A stretch of 64,000 nt of DNA from Bradyrhizobium sp. BR 10289 (lineage in GTDB: Bacteria; Pseudomonadota; Alphaproteobacteria; Rhizobiales; Xanthobacteraceae). The notes beneath the pieces are model-generated. The model ran no database searches. It was not told where the DNA came from and saw nothing but the letters and a program-made list of their open reading frames with translations. Shown here one piece after another: positions 55,143 through 64,000 of this stretch (its first letter is position 1; every line of letters starts with the position of its first letter). The position numbers and the translations under genes were made by a program. The stretch spans positions 310,001-374,000 of the forward strand of contig NZ_JACOFR010000002.1 of assembly GCF_019455385.1 (NCBI RefSeq). Reading direction: 5' to 3'.

Positions 55143-56462
55143 TCAGCCCACAAGTCTTGCGACCGCGTCCGCAGGCGACATCGTCTCACGCGCGCCGTCG
55201 GCACGCCGTTTCAGCTCAATCTTGCCGTCGGCGAGCCCCTTCGGGCCGATCATGATCTGCCAGGGGATGCCGATTAGGTCGGCGGCGGCGAATTTGGCAC
55301 CGGCGCGCTGGTCGGTGTCGTCGTAGAGCACGTCGACGCCCTTTGCGGTCAGCTCGGCATAGAGCTTCTCGCAGGCCGCATCGACCGCGGCATCGCCCTG
55401 CTTCAGGTTGAGGATCGACACCCGGAACGGAGCCACCGCCTCCGGCCATTTGATTCCGGCATCGTCATGGCAGGCCTCGATGATGGCACCGAGCAGACGC
55501 GAGACGCCGACACCGTAGGAGCCGCCATGGATCGGCACATCGACGCCGTCGGGGCCCGCCACCATCGCCTTCATCGGCTCGGAATATTTGGTGCCGAAAT
55601 AGAAGATCTGGCCGACCTCGATGCCGCGGGTGTTCACCCGCTTCTCCGCCGGCACTTCCTGCTCGAACCGCGCGGCGTCGTGGACATCCTCGGTGGCGGC
55701 GTAGACCGATGTCCATTGCTTGATGATCGGCGTGAGGTCGCCGCTATAGTCGACGTTCTCATCGGGCACCGGCAGGTCCAGCACATCGCGATTGATGAAC
55801 ACGCCGGATTCGCCGGTCTCGGCGAGCACGATGAACTCATGACTGAGATCGCCGCCGATCGGGCCGGTCTCGGCCCGCATCGGGATCGCCTTGAGCCCCA
55901 TCCGCGCGAAGGTGCGCAGATACGCCACGAACATCTTGTTGTAGGCGACGCGCGCCGCGGCCTCGTTGAGGTCGAACGAATAAGCGTCCTTCATCAGGAA
56001 CTCGCGGCCGCGCATCACGCCGAAACGCGGACGCTGCTCGTCGCGGAATTTCCATTGGATATGATAGAGATTGAGCGGCAGGTTCTTGTAGGACTTCACA
56101 TACGCGCGAAAAATCTCGGTGATCATTTCCTCGTTGGTCGGCCCGTACAGCAGCTCGCGCTTGTGGCGGTCGGCGATGCGCAGCATCTCCGGCCCGTAGG
56201 CATCGTAGCGGCCGCTCTCGCGCCATAGGTCGGCGAGCTGAAGCGTCGGCATCAGGAGTTCCAGCGCACCGGAGCGGTCCTGCTCCTCGCGCACGATCTG
56301 CTCGATCTTCTTCAAAACACGAAAGCCCAGCGGCAGCCAGGCATAGATGCCGGCCGCTTCCTGCCGGATCATGCCGGCGCGCAGCATCAGCCGATGCGAG
56401 ACGATCTCCGCCTCTTTCGGATTTTCCTTCAAAATGGGCAGAAAGAACCGCGACAACCGCAT
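55143..56462 (-). CDS. proS: Prolyl-tRNA synthetase, short form
   Basis: Class II synthetase charging tRNA-Pro. 439 residues from [20 protein letters not shown], about 130 shorter than E. coli ProS. Motif 2 region [18 protein letters not shown] is followed closely by the rest of the catalytic core, leaving no room for a full editing insertion between motifs 2 and 3; motif 3 is [15 protein letters not shown]. The anticodon-binding domain is present at the C-terminus. This is the form known from Rhodopseudomonas and relatives, which rely on separate trans-editing proteins to clear Ala-tRNA-Pro. The longer open frame to 56570 is unlikely. Confidence 0.95.
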   Translation of the reverse strand: MRLSRFFLPILKENPKEAEIVSHRLMLRAGMIRQEAAGIYAWLPLGFRVLKKIEQIVREEQDRSGALELLMPTLQLADLWRESGRYDAYGPEMLRIADRHKRELLYGPTNEEMITEIFRAYVKSYKNLPLNLYHIQWKFRDEQRPRFGVMRGREFLMKDAYSFDLNEAAARVAYNKMFVAYLRTFARMGLKAIPMRAETGPIGGDLSHEFIVLAETGESGVFINRDVLDLPVPDENVDYSGDLTPIIKQWTSVYAATEDVHDAARFEQEVPAEKRVNTRGIEVGQIFYFGTKYSEPMKAMVAGPDGVDVPIHGGSYGVGVSRLLGAIIEACHDDAGIKWPEAVAPFRVSILNLKQGDAAVDAACEKLYAELTAKGVDVLYDDTDQRAGAKFAAADLIGIPWQIMIGPKGLADGKIELKRRADGARETMSPADAVARLVG

Positions 56463-56609
56463 GGCAATACTCGGGGAATCAGTGAGGGGTTGCAGTGAAA
56501 CCGGATTGGAAGCGAAAACACAAGACCGGGAATGAGGAAAAGCCGCTAACGCGACGAAATTCCTTATCATTTTCCGTCGACTTCAGGTTCGACTTGAACC
56601 ATGTCGGCC

Positions 56610-58172
56610 TTAAGGCGGCGCCACCTCGAGGTCGTCCTCGAGCGTGATCTTTTCGAAATCGCTCACCAGCGCGTCGATCCGCACATGCCAGCGGCCGGAG
56701 AACGGCAGCTCGACCTTGCGCACGTGCCAATAACCGTCTGGCCCCAGCAAGGCCCCCCGCTCCATCGGCTCGATGCCGCGCTCGGGCAGGCTCAGCGTCA
56801 ACGTCACCTCCTTGGCGGTTAGCAAGGCCGCATCGCCGGTCATGAGCTGGAGCACGAAATCGTCCACCCCGGCCTTGCCCGGCGAAACCAGTACCTGGAA
56901 CATCGCCTTGTCGGTGTGAATGTGGAGCGCCAGCGGCGTCTCCGGAACGATGGTCCGCGGTGGCGGCGTGAAGCGCCACCCTGCGACGACGGCAAGGATG
57001 GCGAGTGCAATCCCCCCTTCCAGCAGGATCGAACGCTTGAGTGCTGGTGCCGCATTCTCGTCCCGCGCCAGGGCTGGCGTCAGCCGGAACCGATTGAGCG
57101 CGGCGAGCGCGAGCAATCCCGTGACAAGCACAAGCTTGGTCGCGAGGGTGAGCCCGTAGCGTGTCTCCACCAGGGCGGCCGGCTTTTCGAGCTGAACGAT
57201 CGCCAGTGCGAGGCCGGTGAGAGCCAGCACGCCCACGGCCAGCGCGGCGATGCGGGAGAAGCGGTTCACGACGGGGAGCGTCGCGCTCGTCGGCCTCGAC
57301 ACCAGCGCGACCAGCGGCGCGAAGGCACCGATCCAGATGGTGACGCCGAGGCCGTGGAAAAAGATCGCCGGACGGGTCAGCGCTTCCGGCGGGGCCGTTG
57401 CGGCGTGACCGGTCATGGCGAGCGCCAGGCCGACGCCGACAAACGCGATGATTGCGAGCGCACGCGCATACCGTGCGCTGCGCAGCGCCATCAGCGCGAG
57501 CAGCATCGCGGCGATGGCCATCAGCAACGCGGGGCCAGCGCTGGTCGCGAACGCGACCTTCCAGGGCGCGGCCGTCGCGAGCGCCGCCGGCGGCAGCCCG
57601 AGGAGGTCGAGGCCCAGCATGCCAAGCGAGGCTATGGCACCGGGAATGCCGACTGCGAGCGCCAGGCGCGGAACGGTCGTCCCGATCATCGACCTCGCGA
57701 TCCAGCGCGCAAAGAACACACCGCCGACACCGACGAACAGCCCGAGATAGAGACCGACCCGTGCAAGCCAGATCAGCGCATTCAACCCGCTATCCGCGGT
57801 GGTCGGGGGCAGCGTCCCGGTCGGCACGCCGATCGAAAAGATCACCGATCCCGAGACCGGGTGACCGTCCTCGGAGATCACGCGATAGCTGACGACGGAC
57901 GTTCCCTGCGGCAGGTCCGGTGGCATCACGACCGAGATGGTCTCGCCCGATGCGCTGACCCGCGCATCGTTCCGCGCCCGTCCCGCGCCGTCGATCACCA
58001 GGATCGCGCCCGGCGTCACCGCCTCGTTGAAGCGCAGCTCCACCGCCTTAGGCGCGCTCGCGAGCAGGCTGCCGCTCGTCGGCTGGACCGATACGAGCGC
58101 CGCATGCGCGGAGACGCCGGTTGCGAAGCCGACGACGAGGAGCAGCGTGGCAAGTGCGGCGAGCAGCCGCAT
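56610..58172 (-). CDS. pcuE: CopC-CopD fusion copper protein of the inner membrane (PcuE-like)
   Basis: 520 residues. After a signal segment the CopC domain begins with HAALVSVQPTSGSLLASAPK (His at the mature N-terminus, residues 23-120), followed by a CopD part with eight or so membrane helices and a C-terminal periplasmic domain. This is the YcnJ-type arrangement for copper import. Its ATG overlaps the pcuD stop by one base (TGATG). It is the last gene of the copper operon; the symbol follows the Bradyrhizobium pcuABCDE order. Confidence 0.85.
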   Translation of the reverse strand: MRLLAALATLLLVVGFATGVSAHAALVSVQPTSGSLLASAPKAVELRFNEAVTPGAILVIDGAGRARNDARVSASGETISVVMPPDLPQGTSVVSYRVISEDGHPVSGSVIFSIGVPTGTLPPTTADSGLNALIWLARVGLYLGLFVGVGGVFFARWIARSMIGTTVPRLALAVGIPGAIASLGMLGLDLLGLPPAALATAAPWKVAFATSAGPALLMAIAAMLLALMALRSARYARALAIIAFVGVGLALAMTGHAATAPPEALTRPAIFFHGLGVTIWIGAFAPLVALVSRPTSATLPVVNRFSRIAALAVGVLALTGLALAIVQLEKPAALVETRYGLTLATKLVLVTGLLALAALNRFRLTPALARDENAAPALKRSILLEGGIALAILAVVAGWRFTPPPRTIVPETPLALHIHTDKAMFQVLVSPGKAGVDDFVLQLMTGDAALLTAKEVTLTLSLPERGIEPMERGALLGPDGYWHVRKVELPFSGRWHVRIDALVSDFEKITLEDDLEVAPP

Positions 58173-58690
58173 CAGGGCTTCGGCAGCAGCTTCACGCCCG
58201 GCGCCGGCGACTTGCTCTCATGCGAATGCGCAGCCCCTTCCGCCGGAATCTCGATCCAACGGCTGACGCCGGTCTCGCACTCCTGGACCACAGGAAAGTA
58301 CAGGGTCGTGTTCGGCTTGAGCGCCTCGGTCAGCACGGTATGCATGACGAACTCGTCATAGTTCTTGTCCAGCAGCTTGCCGCCGGACCACGCCACCTCC
58401 TTGACGCCGGAAGAGAGCTTGTTGCCGTGATAGTCGTACTCGGCAGCATATTTGCCCTCGACCACATCGACGCTCCAACCCGCCTTCGGCATCGGCTTCA
58501 CCGCGATCACGCCTTCCGGGACCTGCACGCGGATTTTGGTCGTCGGCGATCCCGCGCAGCCGTGCGGTACCGCGAACACTGCCTTGTACGATCCCCCCAC
58601 GGCCGCCTGCTTGCCTTCGAGGAAGACGTGCGCGCTCGCTGGCGTCGCTGCAAGGATGGTCAAAGGCAACAGCCAGATTTGCTTCGACAT
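58172..58690 (-). CDS. pcuD: YcnI-like (DUF1775) periplasmic copper protein (PcuD-like)
   Basis: 172-residue precursor from MSKQIWLLPLTILAATPASA with the mature chain starting at HVFLEGKQ, the histidine brace start typical of YcnI. Conserved features are VPHGCAGSPTTKIRVQVPEG and the Trp in AGWSVDVVEG. The C-terminus has AHSHES. It binds copper in Bacillus YcnI. It follows pcuC by 32 bases and overlaps pcuE. Confidence 0.85.
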   Translation of the reverse strand: MSKQIWLLPLTILAATPASAHVFLEGKQAAVGGSYKAVFAVPHGCAGSPTTKIRVQVPEGVIAVKPMPKAGWSVDVVEGKYAAEYDYHGNKLSSGVKEVAWSGGKLLDKNYDEFVMHTVLTEALKPNTTLYFPVVQECETGVSRWIEIPAEGAAHSHESKSPAPGVKLLPKP

Positions 58691-58722
58691 GCTCGACCTC
58701 CCGAAAGTCCAGATCATGGTCG

Positions 58723-59244
58723 TCACATTTTCATTCCCGAATGATCGTGCATCTTCTTCATCATCTGCCCGCCATCGCCTGGCGCCTGCGCGCCGACAGC
58801 CTGCACATCGAGCAAGACCCTGACTTTGCCCGCCTTCTCGAACTCCAGCGTCACCGGAACTTTGTCTCCCTGCTTGAACGGCCCCTTCAGCTCCTGGAGC
58901 ATCAAATGATTGCCACCGGGCGCGAGCTTCACCGTCTTGCCGGGATCGATCACGAGACCCTTGTCGAGCGGGCGCATCTTCATCACGCCATTGTCCATCG
59001 CCATCTCGTGGACCTCGGCCTTGCCCGCGATGTCGGCGGTCACGCTGACCAGCTTGTCGGCCGCCGCGCCCTTGTTCTCGATGGTCAGATAGCCGCCCGC
59101 AACCTTGGCACCACCGGGAGTCGCGCGGCTCCACGCCTGCGAGATGACGAGATCGCCGGCCTTGATGTCCTCAGCACGCGCGAGCCCGGCGAACGTTGCG
59201 GCGGAGAGCACTGCGAGCGCGAGGATGCGAGAGAGCTTGTTCAT
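58723..59244 (-). CDS. pcuC: PCuAC-family periplasmic copper(I) chaperone (PcuC-like)
   Basis: 173-residue precursor (MNKLSRILALAVLSAATFAG). The Cu(I) site H(M)x10Mx21HxM is seen as EVHEMAMDNGVMKMRP and GGNHLMLQEL. An extra Met/His tail (MMKKMHDHSGMKM) may add copper binding. Proteins of this family deliver copper to cytochrome oxidase CuA or CuB; in Bradyrhizobium PcuC is induced by copper starvation and supports oxidase assembly. It is 38 bases downstream of the TonB receptor gene. Confidence 0.9.
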   Translation of the reverse strand: MNKLSRILALAVLSAATFAGLARAEDIKAGDLVISQAWSRATPGGAKVAGGYLTIENKGAAADKLVSVTADIAGKAEVHEMAMDNGVMKMRPLDKGLVIDPGKTVKLAPGGNHLMLQELKGPFKQGDKVPVTLEFEKAGKVRVLLDVQAVGAQAPGDGGQMMKKMHDHSGMKM

Positions 59245-59282
59245 ATCGTTTGCCTTTCTTGTCATAGATGTCATCCCAGCCG

Positions 59283-61742
59283 TTAGAACGTGTATTTGCC
59301 CGCGAGAGCGAAAGTTCGCCCCGGGAACGGATGGAACAGGAAATACTGCTCGTTGAAGAGATTATCGATGCCGAAGTCCAACGCGAGATTCTTCGTTGCG
59401 TTATAGTGCATCTTCAAGTCCACAACGAAAAAGTTATCGAACGCGCCGTAGACGTGGGAGATGCGATCGGTGTTGTCGAGCGTCGAGTACTGCTTACCGC
59501 TATAGCGTGCCGCAACCGTATACGCCCAGCTCTCGTTCGGCCGATAGGTCACGCCGAACTTGGCGCGCCAGTCCGGGACGTAAGGCACGCGCTTGCCGAC
59601 GACGGTCGTGGCCACGTTGGTCAAGGGATCCAATCCGGCCCACCCCGCATCGGCCAGGATGCGGGAGTCGACATAGGTGACGCTGCCGAATAACTGCAGA
59701 CCGCGAACGAAGACGTTATCCTTGTCGGCGGACAACTCCACGCCCTGCAACCTGATCGCATCGACATTGCTGAACGTCGTCGCGCTCTGAGTCGCGTTGA
59801 TCATGTTGGTCTGCGCGATGATCGCGCTGTTGGTCCGCTCCCTGAATAGGGTCAACCGGATACGGCCGTCATCCCAGTGGCGCTCGATATTGAGTTCGCC
59901 GGTGAAGTCCTGCTCGGGCTTCAGGAAGGGATTGGCCACCGTGATCGTATTGCCGACGGTCACGTTCTGATAGAGCTCGAGAACCGTCGGATAGCGATAG
60001 GCCTCGCCGAAATTGAATGTGACGTTCCAATCCTCGTTCGGATCGTAGGAGACTGAGGCCTTCGGCGAGAAATTCGTCGATGCAAGGCCCGGCTGATTGG
60101 TCATGAACGACGAAGTGACGGCACCTGCCCCATTGGCCAGAGTCACGACATTCTGGCCATCGAGCGATTGCCAGGTCTCCAGCCGCCCACCCAGCGTCAG
60201 CTTCAGATTCGGCTTTATCTTCCAGGCATCCTGAAGCCAGAGCGCGCCGGTGCGGGTTTCGCCCTCGCTGTTCGCGTAGAGCTGCCCCGTCGTGGTCGAG
60301 GCCTGATACCAGACGGCCGAGCCATAAGTTGGGTTCTCCAGGCGGTAGCGATCGCCGTGAATACCAAAACTGACCTCGTGCGCACCACCATAGCCGAGTG
60401 GACGCCAGATGCCCTTGGCGTCTGCGTTCTGCCAATTGGTGCCGTCCATGCGCTGAATCTTGCCGTTCTGGGAGAAGCCGACGCCGGTCGGGGTCACGGT
60501 GTAGGGATTGAGCTGAGCGTCTTCGAGATAGTTGTAGCTCGAGGCAGACAGGTCGAAATCGAAAATCCCCCTGGTGTCGCTTTTGATCGCGACCGCGTTG
60601 CTCACATGGGTTTCGTCCCAGATATATTTGGCGTTCGCGAAGGTCGAGATGTTGTTGAAGGTCGGCAGCCCGTTCGCCGTTGACCGCAGATAGGTCTGGG
60701 GATCGGAGACCTGGTGGTTGTTCCAGACACCGAACGAATAGGTCGCCTGCACCTGCGCCGTCACATCATAGGCGAGGCGGATATTGCCGGAGGTCTGCTG
60801 CGAATGGGCGAGGATGCCCGTACCGACCACATTGGCGGGAATGCCCTGCTTGGTCAACGCGGGAAATGTGCCGGTCGTGCCGGCCGGGATCGCGCCGCTC
60901 GTCGTGTAGGTCAGCGGCTGCTGAAAACTGTCGAGATAATTGGTGCTGACGAGCCACGACAGTGCACCCTCGCGATCGCCCGCGGCGGCGCTGGTTTGGC
61001 TGGTGACGTAGGTGTCCTTGGTGCCGTACTGATTCCACGGCATCACCGAGATCGTTTCCTTGGCGGTCGCGAACGGCTTGTCCGGCATCTTGGACGTAAT
61101 CAGCAGCACGCCGCCGATCGAGTTGCCGGGATAGGCGGCCGCGAACGGGCCGTTGAGGAAATCGATACGTCCGATTGCTTCGGGAGAGATCAGGTTCCAC
61201 TTCGGCGAGGCATTGGTGTTGTTGTTGCCGATCAGCGCCGAGATGAGGAGTTCGTCGTAGTAGATCAGCGTGCGTGCGCTGGAATTCAGGCCCCAGCTTC
61301 GCGTCGCGAGCACAGCATTGTTGTCGCCGTCGTTGCGCTTTCGCACGAACAGGCTCGGCATGTATTTGACCGCATCCTCGGGATCCTTGAGGTTGATGGT
61401 CTCGTCGACCTCCCTGGCCGTGACGCTGAAGGAACGCTGCGGCAATTGATAGCGTGCAACAGCGGCCGGCGGATCCAGCGACGGACGGGCGCCCCCCGTC
61501 CCCTGTTCGCTGGCGACGATGGGGGCCGCCCGCTCGCTGGCAGGCTTTGCCGACTGGCTCCTGGCTGCGGCTCTGTGCACAGCCGGCTTGCGCGGCTTGG
61601 GTTTCGCCACGGCGGGTGCATCGACGGTGACCTGTGGCAACACTGCGCTGCTGCTTTGGGCAAAAACTCCGCACGACGACGCAAGCAGCGCGGCCGGGAC
61701 GGCAACGACGCTCACGCCGCGGCGGGCATGACGACATAACAT
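59283..61742 (-). CDS. pcuB: TonB-dependent outer membrane receptor, probably for copper (PcuB-like)
   Basis: 819 residues from MLCRHARRGVSVVAVPAALL. A Pro/Lys/Ala-rich linker (residues 45-85) precedes the plug (FSVTAREVDETINLKDPEDA; IGRIDFLNGPFAAAYPGNSI) and a 22-stranded barrel ending in FALAGKYTF. Operon partners are all copper proteins, so copper or a copper chelate is the inferred substrate. The first frame ATG at 61817 is less likely than 61742. Confidence 0.85.
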   Translation of the reverse strand: MLCRHARRGVSVVAVPAALLASSCGVFAQSSSAVLPQVTVDAPAVAKPKPRKPAVHRAAARSQSAKPASERAAPIVASEQGTGGARPSLDPPAAVARYQLPQRSFSVTAREVDETINLKDPEDAVKYMPSLFVRKRNDGDNNAVLATRSWGLNSSARTLIYYDELLISALIGNNNTNASPKWNLISPEAIGRIDFLNGPFAAAYPGNSIGGVLLITSKMPDKPFATAKETISVMPWNQYGTKDTYVTSQTSAAAGDREGALSWLVSTNYLDSFQQPLTYTTSGAIPAGTTGTFPALTKQGIPANVVGTGILAHSQQTSGNIRLAYDVTAQVQATYSFGVWNNHQVSDPQTYLRSTANGLPTFNNISTFANAKYIWDETHVSNAVAIKSDTRGIFDFDLSASSYNYLEDAQLNPYTVTPTGVGFSQNGKIQRMDGTNWQNADAKGIWRPLGYGGAHEVSFGIHGDRYRLENPTYGSAVWYQASTTTGQLYANSEGETRTGALWLQDAWKIKPNLKLTLGGRLETWQSLDGQNVVTLANGAGAVTSSFMTNQPGLASTNFSPKASVSYDPNEDWNVTFNFGEAYRYPTVLELYQNVTVGNTITVANPFLKPEQDFTGELNIERHWDDGRIRLTLFRERTNSAIIAQTNMINATQSATTFSNVDAIRLQGVELSADKDNVFVRGLQLFGSVTYVDSRILADAGWAGLDPLTNVATTVVGKRVPYVPDWRAKFGVTYRPNESWAYTVAARYSGKQYSTLDNTDRISHVYGAFDNFFVVDLKMHYNATKNLALDFGIDNLFNEQYFLFHPFPGRTFALAGKYTF

Positions 61743-61826
61743 GGGGCATTCCTGACGCCGGCTTTCTTCCCGGCTGTTCGACAGCATCGATCGCCGACGG
61801 ACGAACCGCGGCGACACTGGGGGTCG

Positions 61827-62213
61827 TCAGGACAATCGAGGTGGCGCGCGCGCCTGGGCGTTCGAGCCCCTGGGAGCAAAAGCAATGGAGGCATCCGCCT
61901 GACGCCAGACCACACGCTCGACGTGGCGGAAGGGAATGGCCAGCGCAATTTGCGGCGGCGAATCGAGCGAGGCGTTCGCCTGTGCCAGACAGCAGAGCGC
62001 ACACGCTCCGGCGTGCGCTGTAGGCGTGCCGGTCTGGTCCTTCAGACCACCCTGCTCGCTCGCGCTATGGCAGATGACCGCGGCGGACAGCGGATCCGCC
62101 ACGGCCTGGCTCGCCGCCAGGCAGGCGGCGATCGGCGCCAGCACCTGCATCGCCAAAGCGAGCAGGACCAAGGGTAGGAATTTTTGCAGCCGAGCGCGCA
62201 TCCACCGAACCAT
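61827..62213 (-). CDS. pcuA: DUF2946-type exported protein heading the copper operon (PcuA-like)
   Basis: 128 residues with a hydrophobic N-terminal segment (LQKFLPLVLLALAMQVLAPI) and the DUF2946 cysteine/histidine pattern (VICHSASEQ, then HAGACALCCLAQAN). These residues could bind metal. ATG 62213 and an ATG four codons later are both possible starts. It is the first gene of the operon DUF2946-TonB-PCuAC-YcnI-CopCD, whose order matches pcuABCDE; the pcuA name is by position and less sure than the others. Confidence 0.7.
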   Translation of the reverse strand: MVRWMRARLQKFLPLVLLALAMQVLAPIAACLAASQAVADPLSAAVICHSASEQGGLKDQTGTPTAHAGACALCCLAQANASLDSPPQIALAIPFRHVERVVWRQADASIAFAPRGSNAQARAPPRLS

Positions 62214-62957
62214 TCGTTCGTGCGCTAACTAAACACCTCAGCTCGCCCTGAGTCGAGGTCAGTTCCGCCGCCGTCCTGGACCACCGCAAATTTCTCGAAA
62301 ACTGTGGTCGGAGCGCCCCATCGGACCGGGACGTCCGGCATTTAAGGCAGTCCGGCAAGCTGCCTCGTCCACAGATTTCTTATATTTGTCATATGCTTAC
62401 TCGGTAAACAGCCCGATCATTTCGTACGCTGCTGTTATTTTGAACAATCATTGCCGAAAATGATGACAAGTGAGAAAAGTTGATCTAGCATCCTCTTGCT
62501 CAGGCTGAACCGCGAGGTCGAAGTCTGGTGGTCCAAGTCTCGGGAGGAGCCCCTGGCGCGCAAAACGCAGCGTCGCCCCGTCAATCAAGAGCAAATCTTA
62601 GAATCGGGGATAATAGGGTCGACACAATTTTTGAGCGGGGCCAGGGCCCCGCTCTTTTTTTGTCCTCGGGCTGAAGCGCCGATGAAAGCTCCCGCAGCGC
62701 CGATCACGTAGAGCTTCAGGCTCGCGGCCATGCGCAGCACTGATCTCATCTCCTTGGCGCATCGACGTCCGTGCGAACAGAGTCCCGAACGCAAGCCATC
62801 TTCCGCGCGCAGCGTAGCCAATTCGTCGAGGGAACGATGCTCGCGACATCCCGCACAATTGCAGATTGGGTGGCGTGAACTCTGCGATTGTGAGAGACTT
62901 TCGCCGATCGGTCGCGCACGCAATGACGCGCCGACGAAAAATACATGGGAGCGAGCG
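62214..62957. other. 744-base gene-poor region between copper operon and ABC gene
   Basis: The part next to 62214 should hold the copper operon promoter (minus strand); an A/T-rich stretch at 62380-62470 may be an upstream control region. A strong plus-strand terminator lies at 62633-62661 with no gene in front of it. The part after 62700 presumably carries the promoter of the ABC binding-protein gene. Short frames are present but unconvincing. Confidence 0.45.
62633..62661 (+). terminator. Orphan intrinsic terminator, possible attenuator or sRNA end
   Basis: GAGCGGGGCC / GGCCCCGCTC (62633-62642 with 62645-62654) forms a near-continuous stem followed by seven T residues. On the minus strand no T-run follows, so it acts on plus-strand transcripts. 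The nearest plus-strand gene upstream ends at 52930. It may terminate a small RNA starting in 62240-62600 or attenuate the ABC gene at 62958. Confidence 0.8.
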
Positions 62958-63980
62958 ATGTCCGGGACCAAAGATTTCTCGACGACGAGGCGCGATCTTC
63001 TTCAGGCGGCAGCGGCCGCCGGCGCCGGAGCGGCCATTCTCGGCAGCATGGGCATAAATCCCGCATTGGCAGCCGAAGTCGGACGCAGCGAGAAGCCGCT
63101 GAAGGCGGCGTTCTCCAATGCGGGCCTTCAGGCCACCTGGTGCGCGCAGGGCAAGCAGGCCGCGGAATTCTGGGGCAAGCTGTTCAACGTCGAGGTCACC
63201 TGGTTCGACGGCCAGCTCGATGCGGTGAAGCAGCGCGCGGCGGTCGACAACATGGCGTCGCAGAAATGGGATTTCGTCGCGATCCAGGCCGCCGGCATCG
63301 GCACCCTCACCCAGCCCGTGCAGAAGATGATCGACGCGGGCACGCCCGTGATCGACATGGACACGCTGATTGCGCCGCTCGACCAGATCAACGTCCACTC
63401 CTACCTCGCCCCCGACAACGAGTTCATGGGCGCCTCGGTGACCCAGGCGCTGTGCAACGCCATGGGTGGCAAGGGCAAGATCATCATGACCCAGGGCGGT
63501 CTCGGCCACACCGGCGCGCAGGGCCGCGCGAAGGGTTTCAACGCCGTCGTGAAGCAGTTCCCCGGCATCGAGGTGCTCGACACCCAGCCGGCCGACTGGG
63601 ACGTCTCCAAGACCGCGCGGCTCTGGGAAACCTACCTGACCAAATATCCGCAGATCGATGCGGCGTTCTTCCACAATGACGACATGGCGCTCGCCGCCTA
63701 CAACATCATGAAGGCGCGCGGCCGGACCAACATCCTGATCGGCGGCGTCGACGCCATGCCGCCCGCGATCCAGGCCGTCGCCGAAGGCCGCATGTTCGCG
63801 ACCGTGCGCAATCCATCCTGCCGCATCCATGGCGGCGCCATCATCGCGGGCGTGTCCGCCGTGGTCGGCGGCGAGAAGAGCGGCCAGGGCATTCCGAAGA
63901 ACGTCGTCACCGATGGGCCTGTCGTGACCAAGGCCAATGCCGCCGGGATGCAGTGGATGCAGGATCATTTCCTGATCTGA
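62958..63980 (+). CDS. Sugar-type ABC transporter substrate-binding protein, Tat-exported
   Basis: 340 residues from ATG 62958, preceded by GGGAG. A twin-arginine signal (STTRRDLLQAAAAAGAGAAI) ends near PALAAE. The mature protein is a periplasmic-binding protein of the LacI/RbsB type (Peripla_BP_4), with FSNAGLQATWCAQGKQAAEF in the first lobe and FFHNDDMALAAYNIMKARG in the second. It would deliver a sugar or polyol to an ABC importer whose permease and ATPase are presumably beyond the window edge. The Tat signal for this class is unusual but seen in Rhizobiales. Confidence 0.9.
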   Translation: MSGTKDFSTTRRDLLQAAAAAGAGAAILGSMGINPALAAEVGRSEKPLKAAFSNAGLQATWCAQGKQAAEFWGKLFNVEVTWFDGQLDAVKQRAAVDNMASQKWDFVAIQAAGIGTLTQPVQKMIDAGTPVIDMDTLIAPLDQINVHSYLAPDNEFMGASVTQALCNAMGGKGKIIMTQGGLGHTGAQGRAKGFNAVVKQFPGIEVLDTQPADWDVSKTARLWETYLTKYPQIDAAFFHNDDMALAAYNIMKARGRTNILIGGVDAMPPAIQAVAEGRMFATVRNPSCRIHGGAIIAGVSAVVGGEKSGQGIPKNVVTDGPVVTKANAAGMQWMQDHFLI

Positions 63981-64000
63981 GCTTCCATGCGAGAGGTGCG

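Noticed and set aside
1..64000. tRNA, rRNA, insertion sequences, prophage genes
   Set aside because: No CCA-type cloverleaf, rRNA motif, transposase or integrase was found by reading the intergenic regions and translated products.

Overview
The window reads as a chromosomal segment of an alphaproteobacterium of the order Hyphomicrobiales, most likely Bradyrhizobium or a close relative such as Rhodopseudomonas. The base composition is GC-rich. The order rpsB-tsf-pyrH-frr-uppS-cdsA-dxr-rseP-bamA-lpxD-fabZ-lpxA-lpxI-lpxB is typical of the group. Lipid A synthesis uses LpxI, the prolyl-tRNA synthetase is the short form, DUF3551 proteins and GTTC-N7-GTTC SOS boxes are present, and a five-gene copper operon resembles pcuABCDE of Bradyrhizobium. 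No rRNA, tRNA, CRISPR array, insertion sequence or prophage gene was recognised.

Layout. Positions 1-5.6 kb: glnS (minus) diverges from gltX and gltA (plus); gltA ends in a clear terminator. 5.6-20.5 kb: a long minus-strand block for translation (rpsB, tsf, frr), UMP kinase, isoprenoid and phospholipid precursors (dxr, uppS, cdsA), envelope proteolysis and outer-membrane assembly (rseP, bamA), and lipid A (lpxD, fabZ, lpxA, lpxI, lpxB). 20.7-29.9 kb, minus strand: an exported caspase-fold protein without its catalytic dyad, an exported beta-carbonic anhydrase, a DUF2846 lipoprotein, dnaE, an undeclared 32-codon membrane peptide gene behind two SOS boxes, and an Omp25-type porin-like protein.

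30-37.4 kb is accessory: two DUF3551 proteins, an MFS exporter, an HD hydrolase and AhpD-like protein divergent from a MocR-type regulator, methionine aminopeptidase, a secreted beta-helix protein and two tiny overlapping membrane proteins. 37.4-43.2 kb is a signalling cluster: single-domain receiver, CheB-like esterase with a zinc ribbon, coiled-coil protein, CheB-CheR-PAS-HWE kinase and a Crp/Fnr regulator. 43.2-46 kb holds a possible antisense small RNA, small ORFs including one with an in-frame amber codon, an interspersed repeat, and a TetR-EamA pair sharing an operator motif. 46-53 kb has a large hybrid histidine kinase, small membrane proteins and a divergent XRE/MDR pair.

53-64 kb: proS-lolE-lolD for translation and lipoprotein sorting, the copper operon (DUF2946, TonB receptor, PCuAC chaperone, YcnI, CopC-CopD), a gene-poor stretch with an orphan terminator, and a Tat-exported sugar-type ABC binding protein.

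The most interesting items are the SOS-box-controlled 32-residue membrane peptide immediately upstream of dnaE, the caspase-fold pseudoenzyme, the CheB-CheR kinase whose CheB domain lacks its histidine, and two orphan intrinsic terminators that may mark unannotated RNAs.
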